From the NCBI GenBank assembly GCA_021790415.1, contig JAJYDZ010000034.1, forward strand, positions 1-10,043: a stretch of 10,043 nt of DNA, given 5' to 3'. Each line of letters opens with the position of its first letter. The first letter of the stretch is position 1. Positions 1-6,760 of the stretch are shown in pieces. Position numbers and translations under genes: made by a program. The notes under the pieces were generated by a model. It did not search any database and was not told the DNA's origin. It worked only from the letters and a program-made list of their open reading frames with translations. The stretch is from Thermoplasmata archaeon (lineage in GTDB: Archaea; Thermoplasmatota; Thermoplasmata; Thermoplasmatales; Thermoplasmataceae).

Positions 1-1
1 T

Positions 2-685
2 TATGCAGTTGATTCTCCGCTTCTCATGCTACCATCAATACCATATTTCCTCTTCGCATTCTTTTCTTTAAACGTACCATATTTTGTCCCAGGTTTCCAA
101 TATACAGCAATGCTATCACCAGTTGTATTTAGCGCATCTTTTGTGGGACTTGCCAATATGAATAAAAGGCAAAATCTTACCAATAAAAAGATTCAGATAA
201 TGACAAGGAAGATTGCCACTGGTATGATAATAACAGCCATTATATTGGGGGGTGGAATTGGATTTTATTCACCAGAAGGACATACCATATCATCTCTGGC
301 CATAGGTAGTTCTTCCGCAGCAGCTTCTGCTCAGGTTTTACCATCTATTTACAATTTCCATTATAATATGACTTCTGAAGCTATTTTTGAGTTGCGTGGA
401 AATATCTCATCAAGTTCATGTCTCTTGACGCAAAACAATCTCTACCCTGAATTTGATGCGTTTCCAAATGCCTACTTGTTATATTCATATACATCTGTTG
501 GAAACCTTTCTAATTTATATTCACGGAATTTTACATACATTATAGCAGATGAATTCAGCCAGTTTTATTATCAAAATGACAGCGTGGGTACATCAATGGA
601 GAAATTTATTCAAAGAGTTGAATCCAGCGGAAAATATTCCGTTTACCTGGAAAAAAATGGGATAATAGCTCTCAAGATGAATTAA
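2..685 (+). CDS. DUF2079-like membrane protein, C-terminal part (5' end outside window)
   Basis: The reading frame is open from base 2 to the stop at 683-685, giving about 227 visible residues. The ATG at 26 lies inside the protein, not at its start, because the frame continues upstream to the window edge as YAVDSPLL. Hydrophobic stretches precede a short basic linker (NKRQ..NKKIQ), a further membrane helix (about residues 71-86, TGMIITAIILGGG) and then a soluble tail of about 135 residues. The pattern of a segment with FHYNM, followed by an LLTQNNLYPEF-like stretch after the last helix, resembles archaeal DUF2079 predicted multi-pass membrane proteins, whose function is not established; some related families are glycosyltransferase-like. 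Family assignment is by recognition only. The gene ends 63 bases before the peroxiredoxin start and is probably not co-transcribed with it. Confidence 0.6.
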   Translation, partial: YAVDSPLLMLPSIPYFLFAFFSLNVPYFVPGFQYTAMLSPVVFSASFVGLANMNKRQNLTNKKIQIMTRKIATGMIITAIILGGGIGFYSPEGHTISSLAIGSSSAAASAQVLPSIYNFHYNMTSEAIFELRGNISSSSCLLTQNNLYPEFDAFPNAYLLYSYTSVGNLSNLYSRNFTYIIADEFSQFYYQNDSVGTSMEKFIQRVESSGKYSVYLEKNGIIALKMN

Positions 686-717
686 GGGCATAAACTAATT
701 TGTATTTTCAATTGCAA

Positions 718-725
718 ATATTTAT
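718..725 (+). promoter_or_regulatory. TATA-like box of the peroxiredoxin gene
   Basis: ATATTTAT lies 24-31 bases before the ATG at 749 in an AT-rich 63-base gap. No GGTGA or GGAGG motif lies before the ATG. This spacing fits a leaderless or nearly leaderless archaeal transcript. The box is judged by eye only. Confidence 0.45.
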
Positions 726-748
726 TTGTAAACACACATTACAATATT

Positions 749-1210
749 ATGGAAGAATATCTAAAAGTTGGAGAACAGGCACCAGATTTTGAATCTACGG
801 ATCAGGAAGGTAACAAGATAAAGCTATCGGATTTCAGAGGAAGCCCTGTGGTATTATACTTCTATCCAAAGGACAATACCCCGGGATGCACAGCAGAGGC
901 ATGCAACTTCAGGGATAACTTTGACAGCCTTAAGGGAAAGGGGATAAAGGTACTTGGTGTGAGTGTGGACAATCAGAAATCGCATAAGAAATTCCAGGAA
1001 AAATTCAATCTCAACTTCCCTCTGGTTGTAGATGACAGCAAGAAAATAACCAGCGCATATAAGGCGAGCGGTATGTTTGGCACTGCCAAGAGAATTACAT
1101 ACATTATCGATGGAGATGGAAAAATAGCCTATGTATATGAAAAGGTAAGTCCAAAGAACCATGCCACTGAGGTAATGGAAAAAATTAATGAACTAAAACT
1201 TCTTAAATAA
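749..1210 (+). CDS. bcp: Peroxiredoxin, Bcp/PrxQ type (thioredoxin-dependent peroxidase)
   Basis: The 153-residue product is a cytosolic thiol peroxidase that would reduce hydrogen peroxide and organic hydroperoxides, with electrons normally supplied by a thioredoxin- or glutaredoxin-like partner. It carries the AhpC/TSA fold start (GEQAPDFESTDQEG, about residues 8-21) and the signature PKDNTPGCTAEAC at residues 40-52. Cys47 is the expected peroxidatic cysteine. Cys52, five residues later, is the resolving cysteine that marks the PrxQ/Bcp alpha-type with an intramolecular disulfide. The FYP and the Thr of TPGCT also fit the active site. Length is normal for the family. It stands alone, with its own TATA-like box and probably a leaderless start, and it converges with the DUF35 gene only 13 bases away. 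In an aerobic or iron-oxidising acidophile such an enzyme would defend against peroxide. No partner reductase is in the window. Confidence 0.93.
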   Translation: MEEYLKVGEQAPDFESTDQEGNKIKLSDFRGSPVVLYFYPKDNTPGCTAEACNFRDNFDSLKGKGIKVLGVSVDNQKSHKKFQEKFNLNFPLVVDDSKKITSAYKASGMFGTAKRITYIIDGDGKIAYVYEKVSPKNHATEVMEKINELKLLK

Positions 1211-1213
1211 AAA

Positions 1214-1238
1214 GTGAAGGGATTTAGGCATCCCTTAC
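1214..1238. terminator. Hairpin between convergent peroxiredoxin and DUF35 genes
   Basis: AAGGGAT (1217-1223) pairs perfectly with ATCCCTT (1230-1236) around a 6-base loop, and two more pairs form if G1216 bulges. It straddles the 13-base gap between the two convergent stop codons and includes the last codons of the DUF35 gene. It could end or stabilise either transcript. Archaeal termination usually depends on T tracts rather than hairpins, so the function is tentative. Confidence 0.35.
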
Positions 1239-1628
1239 AAATTTGTATCCGTAATGGATAACTCCACTATGCCCATCTTCTGAAATTTTTCTGAAAACAG
1301 ATCTGACCTTTGTTCCTATATCAATATCTGATGGTAAGGTGTCAACAATCTGTCCGGTCATGGAGGGTCCATCCTCAAGTTTGATTATCGCAAGAATATA
1401 GGGTCTCTGTCTGGTGAACGCGGGAGGTACATCATGTACAATGGTGAAGGAGACAACCTCACCCTTTCCGCTCATTTCAATATCCTCCATTTTACCTATG
1501 GAATCCCTGTGGCATGTTGGACATATGTCTCTTGGCGGGAAATATAATTTGCCGCAATTACCGCATTTTTCCCCGACCATTCTGTATCTATGATCTGTTT
1601 CTCTCCACATTCTCGATAGTTCTCCCAT
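1224..1628 (-). CDS. DUF35 zinc-ribbon/OB-fold protein of the thiolase-HMG-CoA synthase complex
   Basis: A protein of 134 residues with an N-terminal helix, a rubredoxin-like zinc ribbon (CGNC at residues 22-25 and CPTC at 36-39) and a C-terminal OB-fold (about residues 48-130). Known archaeal DUF35 proteins encoded beside thiolase and HMG-CoA synthase hold these two enzymes in one complex, where a shared CoA-binding site passes acetoacetyl-CoA on. The same role is inferred here from the identical context. I prefer the ATG at 1628, one base past the thiolase stop, because GGTGA lies 5 bases before it. An upstream GTG at 1640 would give 138 residues and an 11-base overlap. This is the last gene of the operon. 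All four zinc cysteines are present. Confidence 0.9.
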   Translation of the reverse strand: MGELSRMWRETDHRYRMVGEKCGNCGKLYFPPRDICPTCHRDSIGKMEDIEMSGKGEVVSFTIVHDVPPAFTRQRPYILAIIKLEDGPSMTGQIVDTLPSDIDIGTKVRSVFRKISEDGHSGVIHYGYKFVRDA

Positions 1629-1629
1629 T

Positions 1630-2796
1630 TTACTCACCACCTAATATATGCACTATTGAGGTTGAACCTGTTCCAGCCACGCTGTGCAGGAGACCATACT
1701 TTGCATTTTCAACCTGTCTCTTACCGGCTTTTCCCATAATCTGCAGGTATCCTTCAACAAACTGCCCAACACCACTTGCTCCGTATGGAAACCCCTTTGC
1801 CTTCAAACCTCCTGATGGATTTATTGGTATTCTCCCCTTTAGACCAATATCGGAAAACACCAGATCCTTTGCCTTTCCCCTCTCTGCAAAACCAATGTCT
1901 TCCAACGCCATCACCCCGTATATACTAAAGGAATCGTGGATTTCGGCAAAGGATATATCATTAAGACCAACCTTCGCTTTTTGAAGGGCCTTCCTCGAAG
2001 CACTAACCGTGGATTTCATTGAATATAGTGAATCTCTGCTGTGGAGAGCAAAATATTCTTGAGAAATTCCACTGCCTGCTATTTTTACTCCTTCTTTCTT
2101 TTCCCTTTTTACAAATTCCTCAGACGCAAGTATTATGCTGGAGGCCCCATCACTCTGTGGTGCGCAATCCATTAGATTTAGAGGTTCTGCAACAGGTGTC
2201 GAATTTATTGCCTGTTCCATTGTGATTATATTGGAAAAGTGTGCAGTTGGATTCATGGATGCATTTTTATGGTCATTAACAGAAATAGCCGCCATAACAT
2301 CCTTTCCCACACCGAAATCCTTCATATACTTCCTTGCAGAAAGCGCAGCCATTGCAGCTGGAGTGCCTCCGAAAAACGCTTCCCATTCCCTGTCCAATAT
2401 AGATGAACTGATATCTATCATCTCGTTTCCGTAAAGTTCAGTCATTTTTTCCACACCACCAACCATGACAAGGTCATATTCACCTGATTTAATGGAAAGA
2501 TAGGCTTCATATACGGCTGCTGCTCCAGATGCTGTTGATGCTTCAATTCTCAATGTTGGTACATCTTCGTCAGCAATTCCAGCATAATCTGACATTAAAG
2601 CCCCTATATTTTCCTGCCCGCTAATCATTCCTGAAAGACTGTTTCCCATATATATTGCATCAAGATCCTTTGTTCTTATTCCTGAGCTCTCAATGGCTTT
2701 AAGGCCAGCCTCCACAGATATCTCTCTCAACGATCTTTCCCACAATTCTCCATATTTTGATTCTCCTGTTCCAATTATAAAAACATCATTACTCAA
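1630..2796 (-). CDS. Thiolase-family protein of the HMG-CoA synthase operon; catalytic Cys and GHP His missing
   Basis: 388 residues, the normal length for archaeal SCP2-type acetyl-CoA acetyltransferases. Family members join two acetyl-CoA into acetoacetyl-CoA, the first step of the mevalonate pathway. Family landmarks are present: the IIGTG start, EASTASG (85-91), [18 protein letters not shown] (210-220), EIHDSF (285-290), [10 protein letters not shown] (326-335) and the C-terminal [10 protein letters not shown]. However, the nucleophile position in the usual EAxCASG motif is Thr88 (codon ACA), and the GHP motif reads GFP with Phe336 (codon TTT). The only cysteine is Cys211, outside the nucleophile loop. 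His287 and His371 remain. The frame is intact, so this is not an obvious pseudogene. I prefer the TTG at 2796, which has GGTGA 5 bases upstream and gives an N-terminus like the family's. An ATG at 2802 (390 residues) is possible. It overlaps the HMG-CoA synthase gene by 8 bases. Thiolase activity is doubtful. Confidence 0.88.
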   Translation of the reverse strand: MSNDVFIIGTGESKYGELWERSLREISVEAGLKAIESSGIRTKDLDAIYMGNSLSGMISGQENIGALMSDYAGIADEDVPTLRIEASTASGAAAVYEAYLSIKSGEYDLVMVGGVEKMTELYGNEMIDISSSILDREWEAFFGGTPAAMAALSARKYMKDFGVGKDVMAAISVNDHKNASMNPTAHFSNIITMEQAINSTPVAEPLNLMDCAPQSDGASSIILASEEFVKREKKEGVKIAGSGISQEYFALHSRDSLYSMKSTVSASRKALQKAKVGLNDISFAEIHDSFSIYGVMALEDIGFAERGKAKDLVFSDIGLKGRIPINPSGGLKAKGFPYGASGVGQFVEGYLQIMGKAGKRQVENAKYGLLHSVAGTGSTSIVHILGGE

Positions 2797-3850
2797 TTGC
2801 ATCACCAAATATTATTTTCTTTTTGAATTTTGCATAAACCGCATAATCAAGCCATGTTACATCTGCAAGCATCTTCTTTATGGTCGGCGCTGATCCCCTG
2901 TCCATGTTCTTGATTTCATCTGTAACGGTAATATCGAAGGCGTCTGACCCCGCACCCGATCCAAAAGAAACCGCTAGTATTCTGTTGCCTGGCTCCGCAA
3001 TATCAAGAATTGCTGATAAGCCTGTCATCATGGAGCCTGAATATATATTGCCGATAAACGGAGTTAACAAACCTTCCTTATATTGCTTCTCCGTAAAGCC
3101 AAGTAACTTCGCAGCCCTGGTAGGGAATTTCCCGTTGGGTTGGTGGAATACAGCATAGTCATAGTCTTGGGGTTTCATTCCGACCTTTTCCATGATCATT
3201 TTTGAAGCAGATACCGTATGCTTAAAATAAGCGGGTTCACCAGTGAAACGTTCTCCGTGCGTAGGGTATGGCTCACCTTCTCTTCTCCAGAAATCCGGGG
3301 TATCAGATGTAACAGAAAGGGTATGATTTATTTCTGCAATCACGCCTTCATTCCCAAGGATCATTGCAGTCCCCCCAGCAGAGGCTGAATATTCAAGAAC
3401 ATCTCCTGGAGCACCCTGAGAGGTATCAGATCCAATCGCAAGTCCATATTTTATCATACCGGAATCAACCATCGCTTTTACATTTTGGATACCAGCAGTA
3501 CCAGCTTTACATGCAAATTCATAATCTGCTGCAAACATTGGAAAATTTGCACCAATAGCAGAACTGACTATAGTTGCTGTAGGTTTTACAGCATAAGGAT
3601 GGCTTTCCGATCCTATGTATATGGCCCCTATATCTTTGGGATTTATCTTTCCCCTCTTTAATGCATTCCTTGAAGCTTCCACTGAAATAGTTGCAACATC
3701 CTCATCGGGAGCTGGCACCGATTTGCTGAGAATATATATTCCATTTTTTATGTTCTCCGGGTCTTCTCCCCATACTCTGGCTATTTCATCAGGTTTAATC
3801 CTGAACCGGGGTATGTAAGAACCGTAACTTACAATTCCTGATTTTTTCAT
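2789..3850 (-). CDS. Hydroxymethylglutaryl-CoA synthase (archaeal type)
   Basis: 353 residues. The enzyme condenses acetyl-CoA with acetoacetyl-CoA to HMG-CoA, the committed feed into mevalonate and the archaeal isoprenoid lipids. It has the thiolase-like fold with the expected catalytic set: Glu82 in [11 protein letters not shown], the acyl-carrying Cys114 in [10 protein letters not shown], and His236 in FHQPNGKFP. The glycine-rich [11 protein letters not shown] near residue 300 closes the active site. Length and motif order are typical of archaeal HMG-CoA synthases, so this copy should be active. The ATG at 3850 is chosen over a TTG at 3862 because a TATA-like box lies 23-31 bases upstream of it and GGGAG precedes it. 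It is first in an operon with thiolase (overlapping start) and DUF35, matching the known archaeal three-protein complex. Confidence 0.95.
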   Translation of the reverse strand: MKKSGIVSYGSYIPRFRIKPDEIARVWGEDPENIKNGIYILSKSVPAPDEDVATISVEASRNALKRGKINPKDIGAIYIGSESHPYAVKPTATIVSSAIGANFPMFAADYEFACKAGTAGIQNVKAMVDSGMIKYGLAIGSDTSQGAPGDVLEYSASAGGTAMILGNEGVIAEINHTLSVTSDTPDFWRREGEPYPTHGERFTGEPAYFKHTVSASKMIMEKVGMKPQDYDYAVFHQPNGKFPTRAAKLLGFTEKQYKEGLLTPFIGNIYSGSMMTGLSAILDIAEPGNRILAVSFGSGAGSDAFDITVTDEIKNMDRGSAPTIKKMLADVTWLDYAVYAKFKKKIIFGDAIE

Positions 3851-3872
3851 AGTTTCTCCCAAGATATTTATG

Positions 3873-3881
3873 ATATTTAAA
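3873..3881 (-). promoter_or_regulatory. TATA-like box of the HMG-CoA synthase operon
   Basis: On the minus strand TTTAAATAT runs from 3881 to 3873, 23-31 bases before the ATG at 3850. The transcript would start near the ATG, suggesting a leaderless first gene, in contrast to the two downstream genes, which have GGTGA motifs. Confidence 0.55.
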
Positions 3882-3972
3882 AATTGCTGAATCTCTATTC
3901 GGCAATTGTCGAACTATGTCTAATTAATAATCAATTGACTAAGTCTCTGTAAAATGATTTGGATGCAATAGT

Positions 3973-3989
3973 GTTATTATAATAGTAAC
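3973..3989 (+). promoter_or_regulatory. Promoter with imperfect palindrome before the winged-helix gene
   Basis: The 17-base stretch GTTATTATAATAGTAAC matches its own reverse complement at 14 positions and contains a TATA-like TTATAAT. With a start point about 26 bases downstream the mRNA would begin near 4006 and just include AGGTGA at 4008-4013. A dyad over the TATA box is a typical place for a repressor, and the gene it serves encodes a DNA-binding protein, so autoregulation is plausible but unproven. The remainder of the 167-base divergent gap (3851-4017) is AT-rich, with two CAATTG sites, and shows no gene. Confidence 0.45.
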
Positions 3990-4017
3990 AATATCTAATA
4001 ACCAAAAAGGTGAAAAA

Positions 4018-4233
4018 ATGGAGGAACTATCTCCAAATGCAAAAAAGGTTTATGATGCCCTGAAGAAAGTTGGCGCTATATCAGATGACAAATTAAAGAC
4101 TGCAGATGATATCATGAAAGCAGCAGGGGTTGGAAAAGCCATAGTGAGCGCTGCACTTCAGGAGCTTACAAACAAGGGTATGGTTAAGAGAATCGCAAGG
4201 CAAAAGAGTGCCGGTTATTTTGTGACTAAATGA
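4018..4233 (+). CDS. Small winged-helix DNA-binding protein (71 residues)
   Basis: The whole protein is one winged helix-turn-helix domain. Helix 1 is about residues 5-18 (SPNAKKVYDALKKVG), the helix-turn-helix spans about 28-53 (TADDIMKAAGVGKAIV then a recognition helix with LQELTNKG), and the wing is the basic hairpin KRIARQKSAGYF at about 57-68. It is rich in lysine (predicted basic) and has no ligand-binding or dimerisation domain. A strong ribosome binding site (AGGTGA, 4 bases before the ATG) suggests good expression. It could be a local transcription regulator acting on its own promoter or on the divergent mevalonate operon, or an abundant nucleoid-associated protein, since Thermoplasmatales lack canonical histones. 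I cannot name the family more precisely. The domain call is firm; the role is inferred. Confidence 0.82.
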   Translation: MEELSPNAKKVYDALKKVGAISDDKLKTADDIMKAAGVGKAIVSAALQELTNKGMVKRIARQKSAGYFVTK

Positions 4234-4250
4234 TTAAATAACTACCAAAA

Positions 4251-4259
4251 TTTAATTAT
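4251..4259 (+). promoter_or_regulatory. TATA-like box before the DUF373 gene
   Basis: TTTAATTAT lies 28-36 bases before the ATG at 4287 in the 53-base gap after the winged-helix gene. No clear ribosome binding site precedes the ATG, which fits a leaderless start and a transcription unit separate from the upstream gene. Confidence 0.35.
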
Positions 4260-4286
4260 CCCGTTACTCATATTAATCAATAGAAT

Positions 4287-5414
4287 ATGGTAAGCATCAT
4301 CATCAATGTAGACCGGGACAACGACTTCGGAGAGAAGGTGGGAATTAAAGGGCCCATCGTAGGCTATACTGAATGTTATAATGCTGCTGTAAAACTTATT
4401 TCTGTAGATCCTGAAGATTCAGATGCAAATGCTCTTTTTGGGGCTCTTAAGCACTATGATGAATTGCAGGCAAAGGGTGAAGAGATTGAAATCTGTACCA
4501 TTACCGGGGATAATGATGTCGGACCAAAATCTGATGAAATCATTAGTAGTCAGCTGGATCAGGTGCTAAAAGAAAAGATCTACCAGAGTGCAATCCTTAT
4601 TTCAGATGGTGCTGAGGATGATTACATCATGCCCCTAATACTTTCAAGGATACCGGTGAGGTATGTTAAGCACATTATCGTGAGGCACAACCAGAACATA
4701 GAATCTCTATATTATTACGTAGTTAAGGCACTAAAGGATAAGAAACTGGTAAGCAAATTCATCATTCCAATAGGTCTATTGCTTCTAACTTACGGTCTTG
4801 TTGAACTTGGAGCAGCTATTTATTTAACCGCTGTTGGAGCAGCAGCAGGATTGAACCCATCCTACTACGCAGGAGCCATAGTTGCTGTTGTCATCGGTGC
4901 ATATTTCGTTGAAAGGGGCTTTGATCTAAGAACTGTATTATCAGAAATGTTTGACGATATCAAGAAATACTCTGAAGAGGCAAGGATACTTTTCATTTCA
5001 TATCTGGTTTCCATAGGAATAGTTCTCGTGGGAATTGCATCTTCATATGTTTCCATTACCAGATCCATTGGTGTGCCTTTCGATAAATTCTTGGAATTTC
5101 TTGCATACTTCAGCTGGTGGATATATGGTGCAGTGTTTACAAGGGAAGTGCTGCGGGCGGTGGATATGTATCTTGGAGAACAGAGCGACATTCAGAGGAT
5201 CTGGTATGGATTAACATTCACGCTTGCTGCAGAATTTATTGTCTACGGATTGCTCAATTATATTAGATATGTTCTAAGCTACGTGACTATCTCAACAGCA
5301 TTTGATGGAGTGGTATTCATGATTATGGGGATAGCCGTTGCAATAATAAGTGCTCTAGTTCACAGGCACTTTTCCAAAATCATGGGTTTAGGGCACTCTA
5401 TGCGCGATCAATGA
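4287..5414 (+). CDS. DUF373 family membrane protein
   Basis: 375 residues. The soluble N-terminal half (about 1-150) has the DUF373 features: VDRDNDFGEKVG (8-19), a GPIVGYTECYNAAVKL stretch, SDANALFGALKHYDEL, ITGDNDVGPKSD (72-83) and SDGAEDD (106-112). These acidic clusters suggest metal or nucleotide handling but no activity is established for the family. The C-terminal half holds about six hydrophobic segments (near 158-184, 193-209, 235-255, 267-287, 306-325 and 338-358), so it is an integral membrane protein with a cytosolic domain. The family is archaeal. Its last 4 bases (ATGA) overlap the mptE start, so the two genes are translationally coupled and probably functionally related, although the link is unknown. 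Confidence 0.88.
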   Translation: MVSIIINVDRDNDFGEKVGIKGPIVGYTECYNAAVKLISVDPEDSDANALFGALKHYDELQAKGEEIEICTITGDNDVGPKSDEIISSQLDQVLKEKIYQSAILISDGAEDDYIMPLILSRIPVRYVKHIIVRHNQNIESLYYYVVKALKDKKLVSKFIIPIGLLLLTYGLVELGAAIYLTAVGAAAGLNPSYYAGAIVAVVIGAYFVERGFDLRTVLSEMFDDIKKYSEEARILFISYLVSIGIVLVGIASSYVSITRSIGVPFDKFLEFLAYFSWWIYGAVFTREVLRAVDMYLGEQSDIQRIWYGLTFTLAAEFIVYGLLNYIRYVLSYVTISTAFDGVVFMIMGIAVAIISALVHRHFSKIMGLGHSMRDQ

Positions 5415-6043
5415 CACTTTCATACGAAGAAATTTGTAATTTACTTGGATTAGACAGGAATAAAGACAAGGAGGCAGCAGATTATATTCTAAATATACCT
5501 AACCATGGTAATTCGCTCCTTAACATCCTAAGATCACATTCGGGGAAGGAATTTTTTGTTATAGGAAACGGACCTCCGGTGCATGATCTATCGTCAATAT
5601 ATGGCAAGGGCATCATAGTCGTCGCGGATTCAGCTATCTGGAAAATTAAAAGACCATATGTGCCTGAAATTATAGTAACAGACCTTGATGGTGACACAGA
5701 TAGAATTCTGGAATTATCAGATTCTGGGTCAATAGTGTTTGTGCATGCTCATGGTGACAACATGCAAAAAATCAAGGAAATAGCTAAGAATTTTAAAGGC
5801 CACTTTATACCAACCAACCAGATCCCAGAATACCCGGGGAACTTTGGCGGTTTTACGGATGGAGATAGAGCAGCGTACATTTCGGATTATCTTGGGGCTT
5901 CTAAAATTGTTCTGGTAGATTTTGATTTTTCTATCCAACATGGAAAGCCCTGGAACGAAAGGAAGCAGATCAAACTAAACATTGCAAAGAGGCTGCTTGA
6001 AGAGCTAGGTGAAGAAAACCGACAAAAGCTAATTGGATTATGA
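5411..6043 (+). CDS. mptE: 6-hydroxymethyl-7,8-dihydropterin pyrophosphokinase, MptE type
   Basis: 210 residues, matching archaeal MptE (DUF115) proteins, which transfer pyrophosphate from ATP to 6-hydroxymethyl-7,8-dihydropterin in folate or methanopterin cofactor synthesis. They replace the unrelated bacterial FolK. Visible motifs are GNGPP (52-56), IVTDLDGD (88-95), VHAHGDN (111-117), NFGGFTDGDRAA (144-155) and VDFDF (169-173). The aspartates and histidines of these motifs are the likely metal and ATP ligands. A C-terminal KQIKLNIAKRLLEEL helix follows. The ATG overlaps the DUF373 stop by 4 bases. The 3' end overlaps the convergent comB-like gene by 6 bases. No other pterin gene is in the window, so which C1 carrier is made (folate or a methanopterin relative) cannot be told here. 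Confidence 0.9.
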   Translation: MTLSYEEICNLLGLDRNKDKEAADYILNIPNHGNSLLNILRSHSGKEFFVIGNGPPVHDLSSIYGKGIIVVADSAIWKIKRPYVPEIIVTDLDGDTDRILELSDSGSIVFVHAHGDNMQKIKEIAKNFKGHFIPTNQIPEYPGNFGGFTDGDRAAYISDYLGASKIVLVDFDFSIQHGKPWNERKQIKLNIAKRLLEELGEENRQKLIGL

Positions 6044-6703
6044 TTTCTTAACTATCTTTCCTCTGTCGTATTTACACGAGAAATCGAGAAGATCATGGGA
6101 GAGACTTAGGGAAATGTCACGCCTGCCCCCGATCATTATTAATCTTTTTGTTCCTCTTCCTCTTCTAACCCGGTTTATGATTTTCTCTATATCGTATTGC
6201 TCTCCAAGCAAACTCATTCTCAAAGCTTCTCCAAACGCAATATCTTCATCAGCAGATCCATCGGGCCTTCCGGATAAAACTATCTGAACTTCCTCAAAAT
6301 CTCTAAGTACTTCCAGGGTTGCACTCATATTTATAAACGAAGCAATGAATACTTCTCCGGTATCCTGAATCTTTCTCAAAACCTTTGTACCATTTGTGGA
6401 AGTGATGATGGCAACTTTCCCATTAAAATCATATTTTGAAACATCATAGGGTGAATTATTTAAATCAAATCCGCGGACCTTAATTCCATATTTCTCACCC
6501 ACAGTAACTGAATTTTTCATGCTTGAAGCAACTGATCTTGCCTCTGTTGCAGTTAAGGCAGGTATTACATACTTTGCCCCTGAATTAAGAATTAGAGGTA
6601 TGGTTGTTGTTGATCTATAAATGTCCACCAAAACTTTGGGGCACTTCGGATAAACACCAGTTCTTCTTCCCTCAACTATACTAACCTTCATTTTTTTGTC
6701 CAT
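6038..6703 (-). CDS. comB: ComB family protein (probable 2-phosphosulfolactate phosphatase)
   Basis: 221 residues. ComB hydrolyses 2-phosphosulfolactate to sulfolactate, a magnesium-dependent step of coenzyme M synthesis in methanogens. Family motifs seen are VDIYRSTTTI (26-35, usually VDVLRATTTI), GEKYGIKVRGFDLNNSP (69-85), STNGTKVL (102-109), GRPDGSADEDIAFGEAL (145-161, with the acidic DED) and the C-terminal KYDRG (211-215). Length is typical. The ATG at 6703 is used; an internal ATG at 6691 is possible. No comA, comC, comD or comE gene is nearby and the window does not look methanogen-derived, so the natural substrate may be sulfolactate-related or something else. ComB homologues are widespread in non-methanogens. 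The gene is transcribed away from the ribosomal cluster from a shared 57-base promoter region. Confidence 0.85.
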   Translation of the reverse strand: MDKKMKVSIVEGRRTGVYPKCPKVLVDIYRSTTTIPLILNSGAKYVIPALTATEARSVASSMKNSVTVGEKYGIKVRGFDLNNSPYDVSKYDFNGKVAIITSTNGTKVLRKIQDTGEVFIASFINMSATLEVLRDFEEVQIVLSGRPDGSADEDIAFGEALRMSLLGEQYDIEKIINRVRRGRGTKRLIMIGGRRDISLSLSHDLLDFSCKYDRGKIVKKS

Positions 6704-6760
6704 GGTATATTTTCAGGAAAGTATTAAAATAAATCCAGCATCACGGAACAGGTAAAGATT
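6704..6760. promoter_or_regulatory. Divergent promoter region of comB-like gene and rpl11
   Basis: Only 57 bases separate the two start codons. One AT-rich block at 6721-6734 reads TATTAAAATAAAT-like on the plus strand, 27-40 bases before rpl11, and ATTTATTTTAATAC on the minus strand, 18-31 bases before comB. It could supply both TATA boxes. AGGT at 6750-6753 is a weak ribosome binding site 7 bases before rpl11. Confidence 0.45.

Noticed and set aside
854..1162. Minus-strand open frame of 102 codons inside the peroxiredoxin gene
   Set aside because: It is fully antisense to a well-supported gene and cysteine/leucine-rich without a domain.
1514..1984. Plus-strand open frame of 156 codons
   Set aside because: It lies antisense to DUF35 and thiolase, whose motifs are clear, and its translation has no recognisable domain.
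1630..2796. Thiolase as a decayed pseudogene or sequencing error
   Set aside because: The frame is uninterrupted at full length, flanking motifs are intact, and the substituted codons differ from the expected ones at two or three bases.
3848..3862. TTG at 3862 as the HMG-CoA synthase start
   Set aside because: It would be only 11-19 bases from the TATA-like box, too near for a transcript to include it; the ATG at 3850 has the right spacing.
4865..5191. Minus-strand open frame inside the DUF373 gene
   Set aside because: It is antisense to membrane helices of DUF373 and has no promoter or motif.
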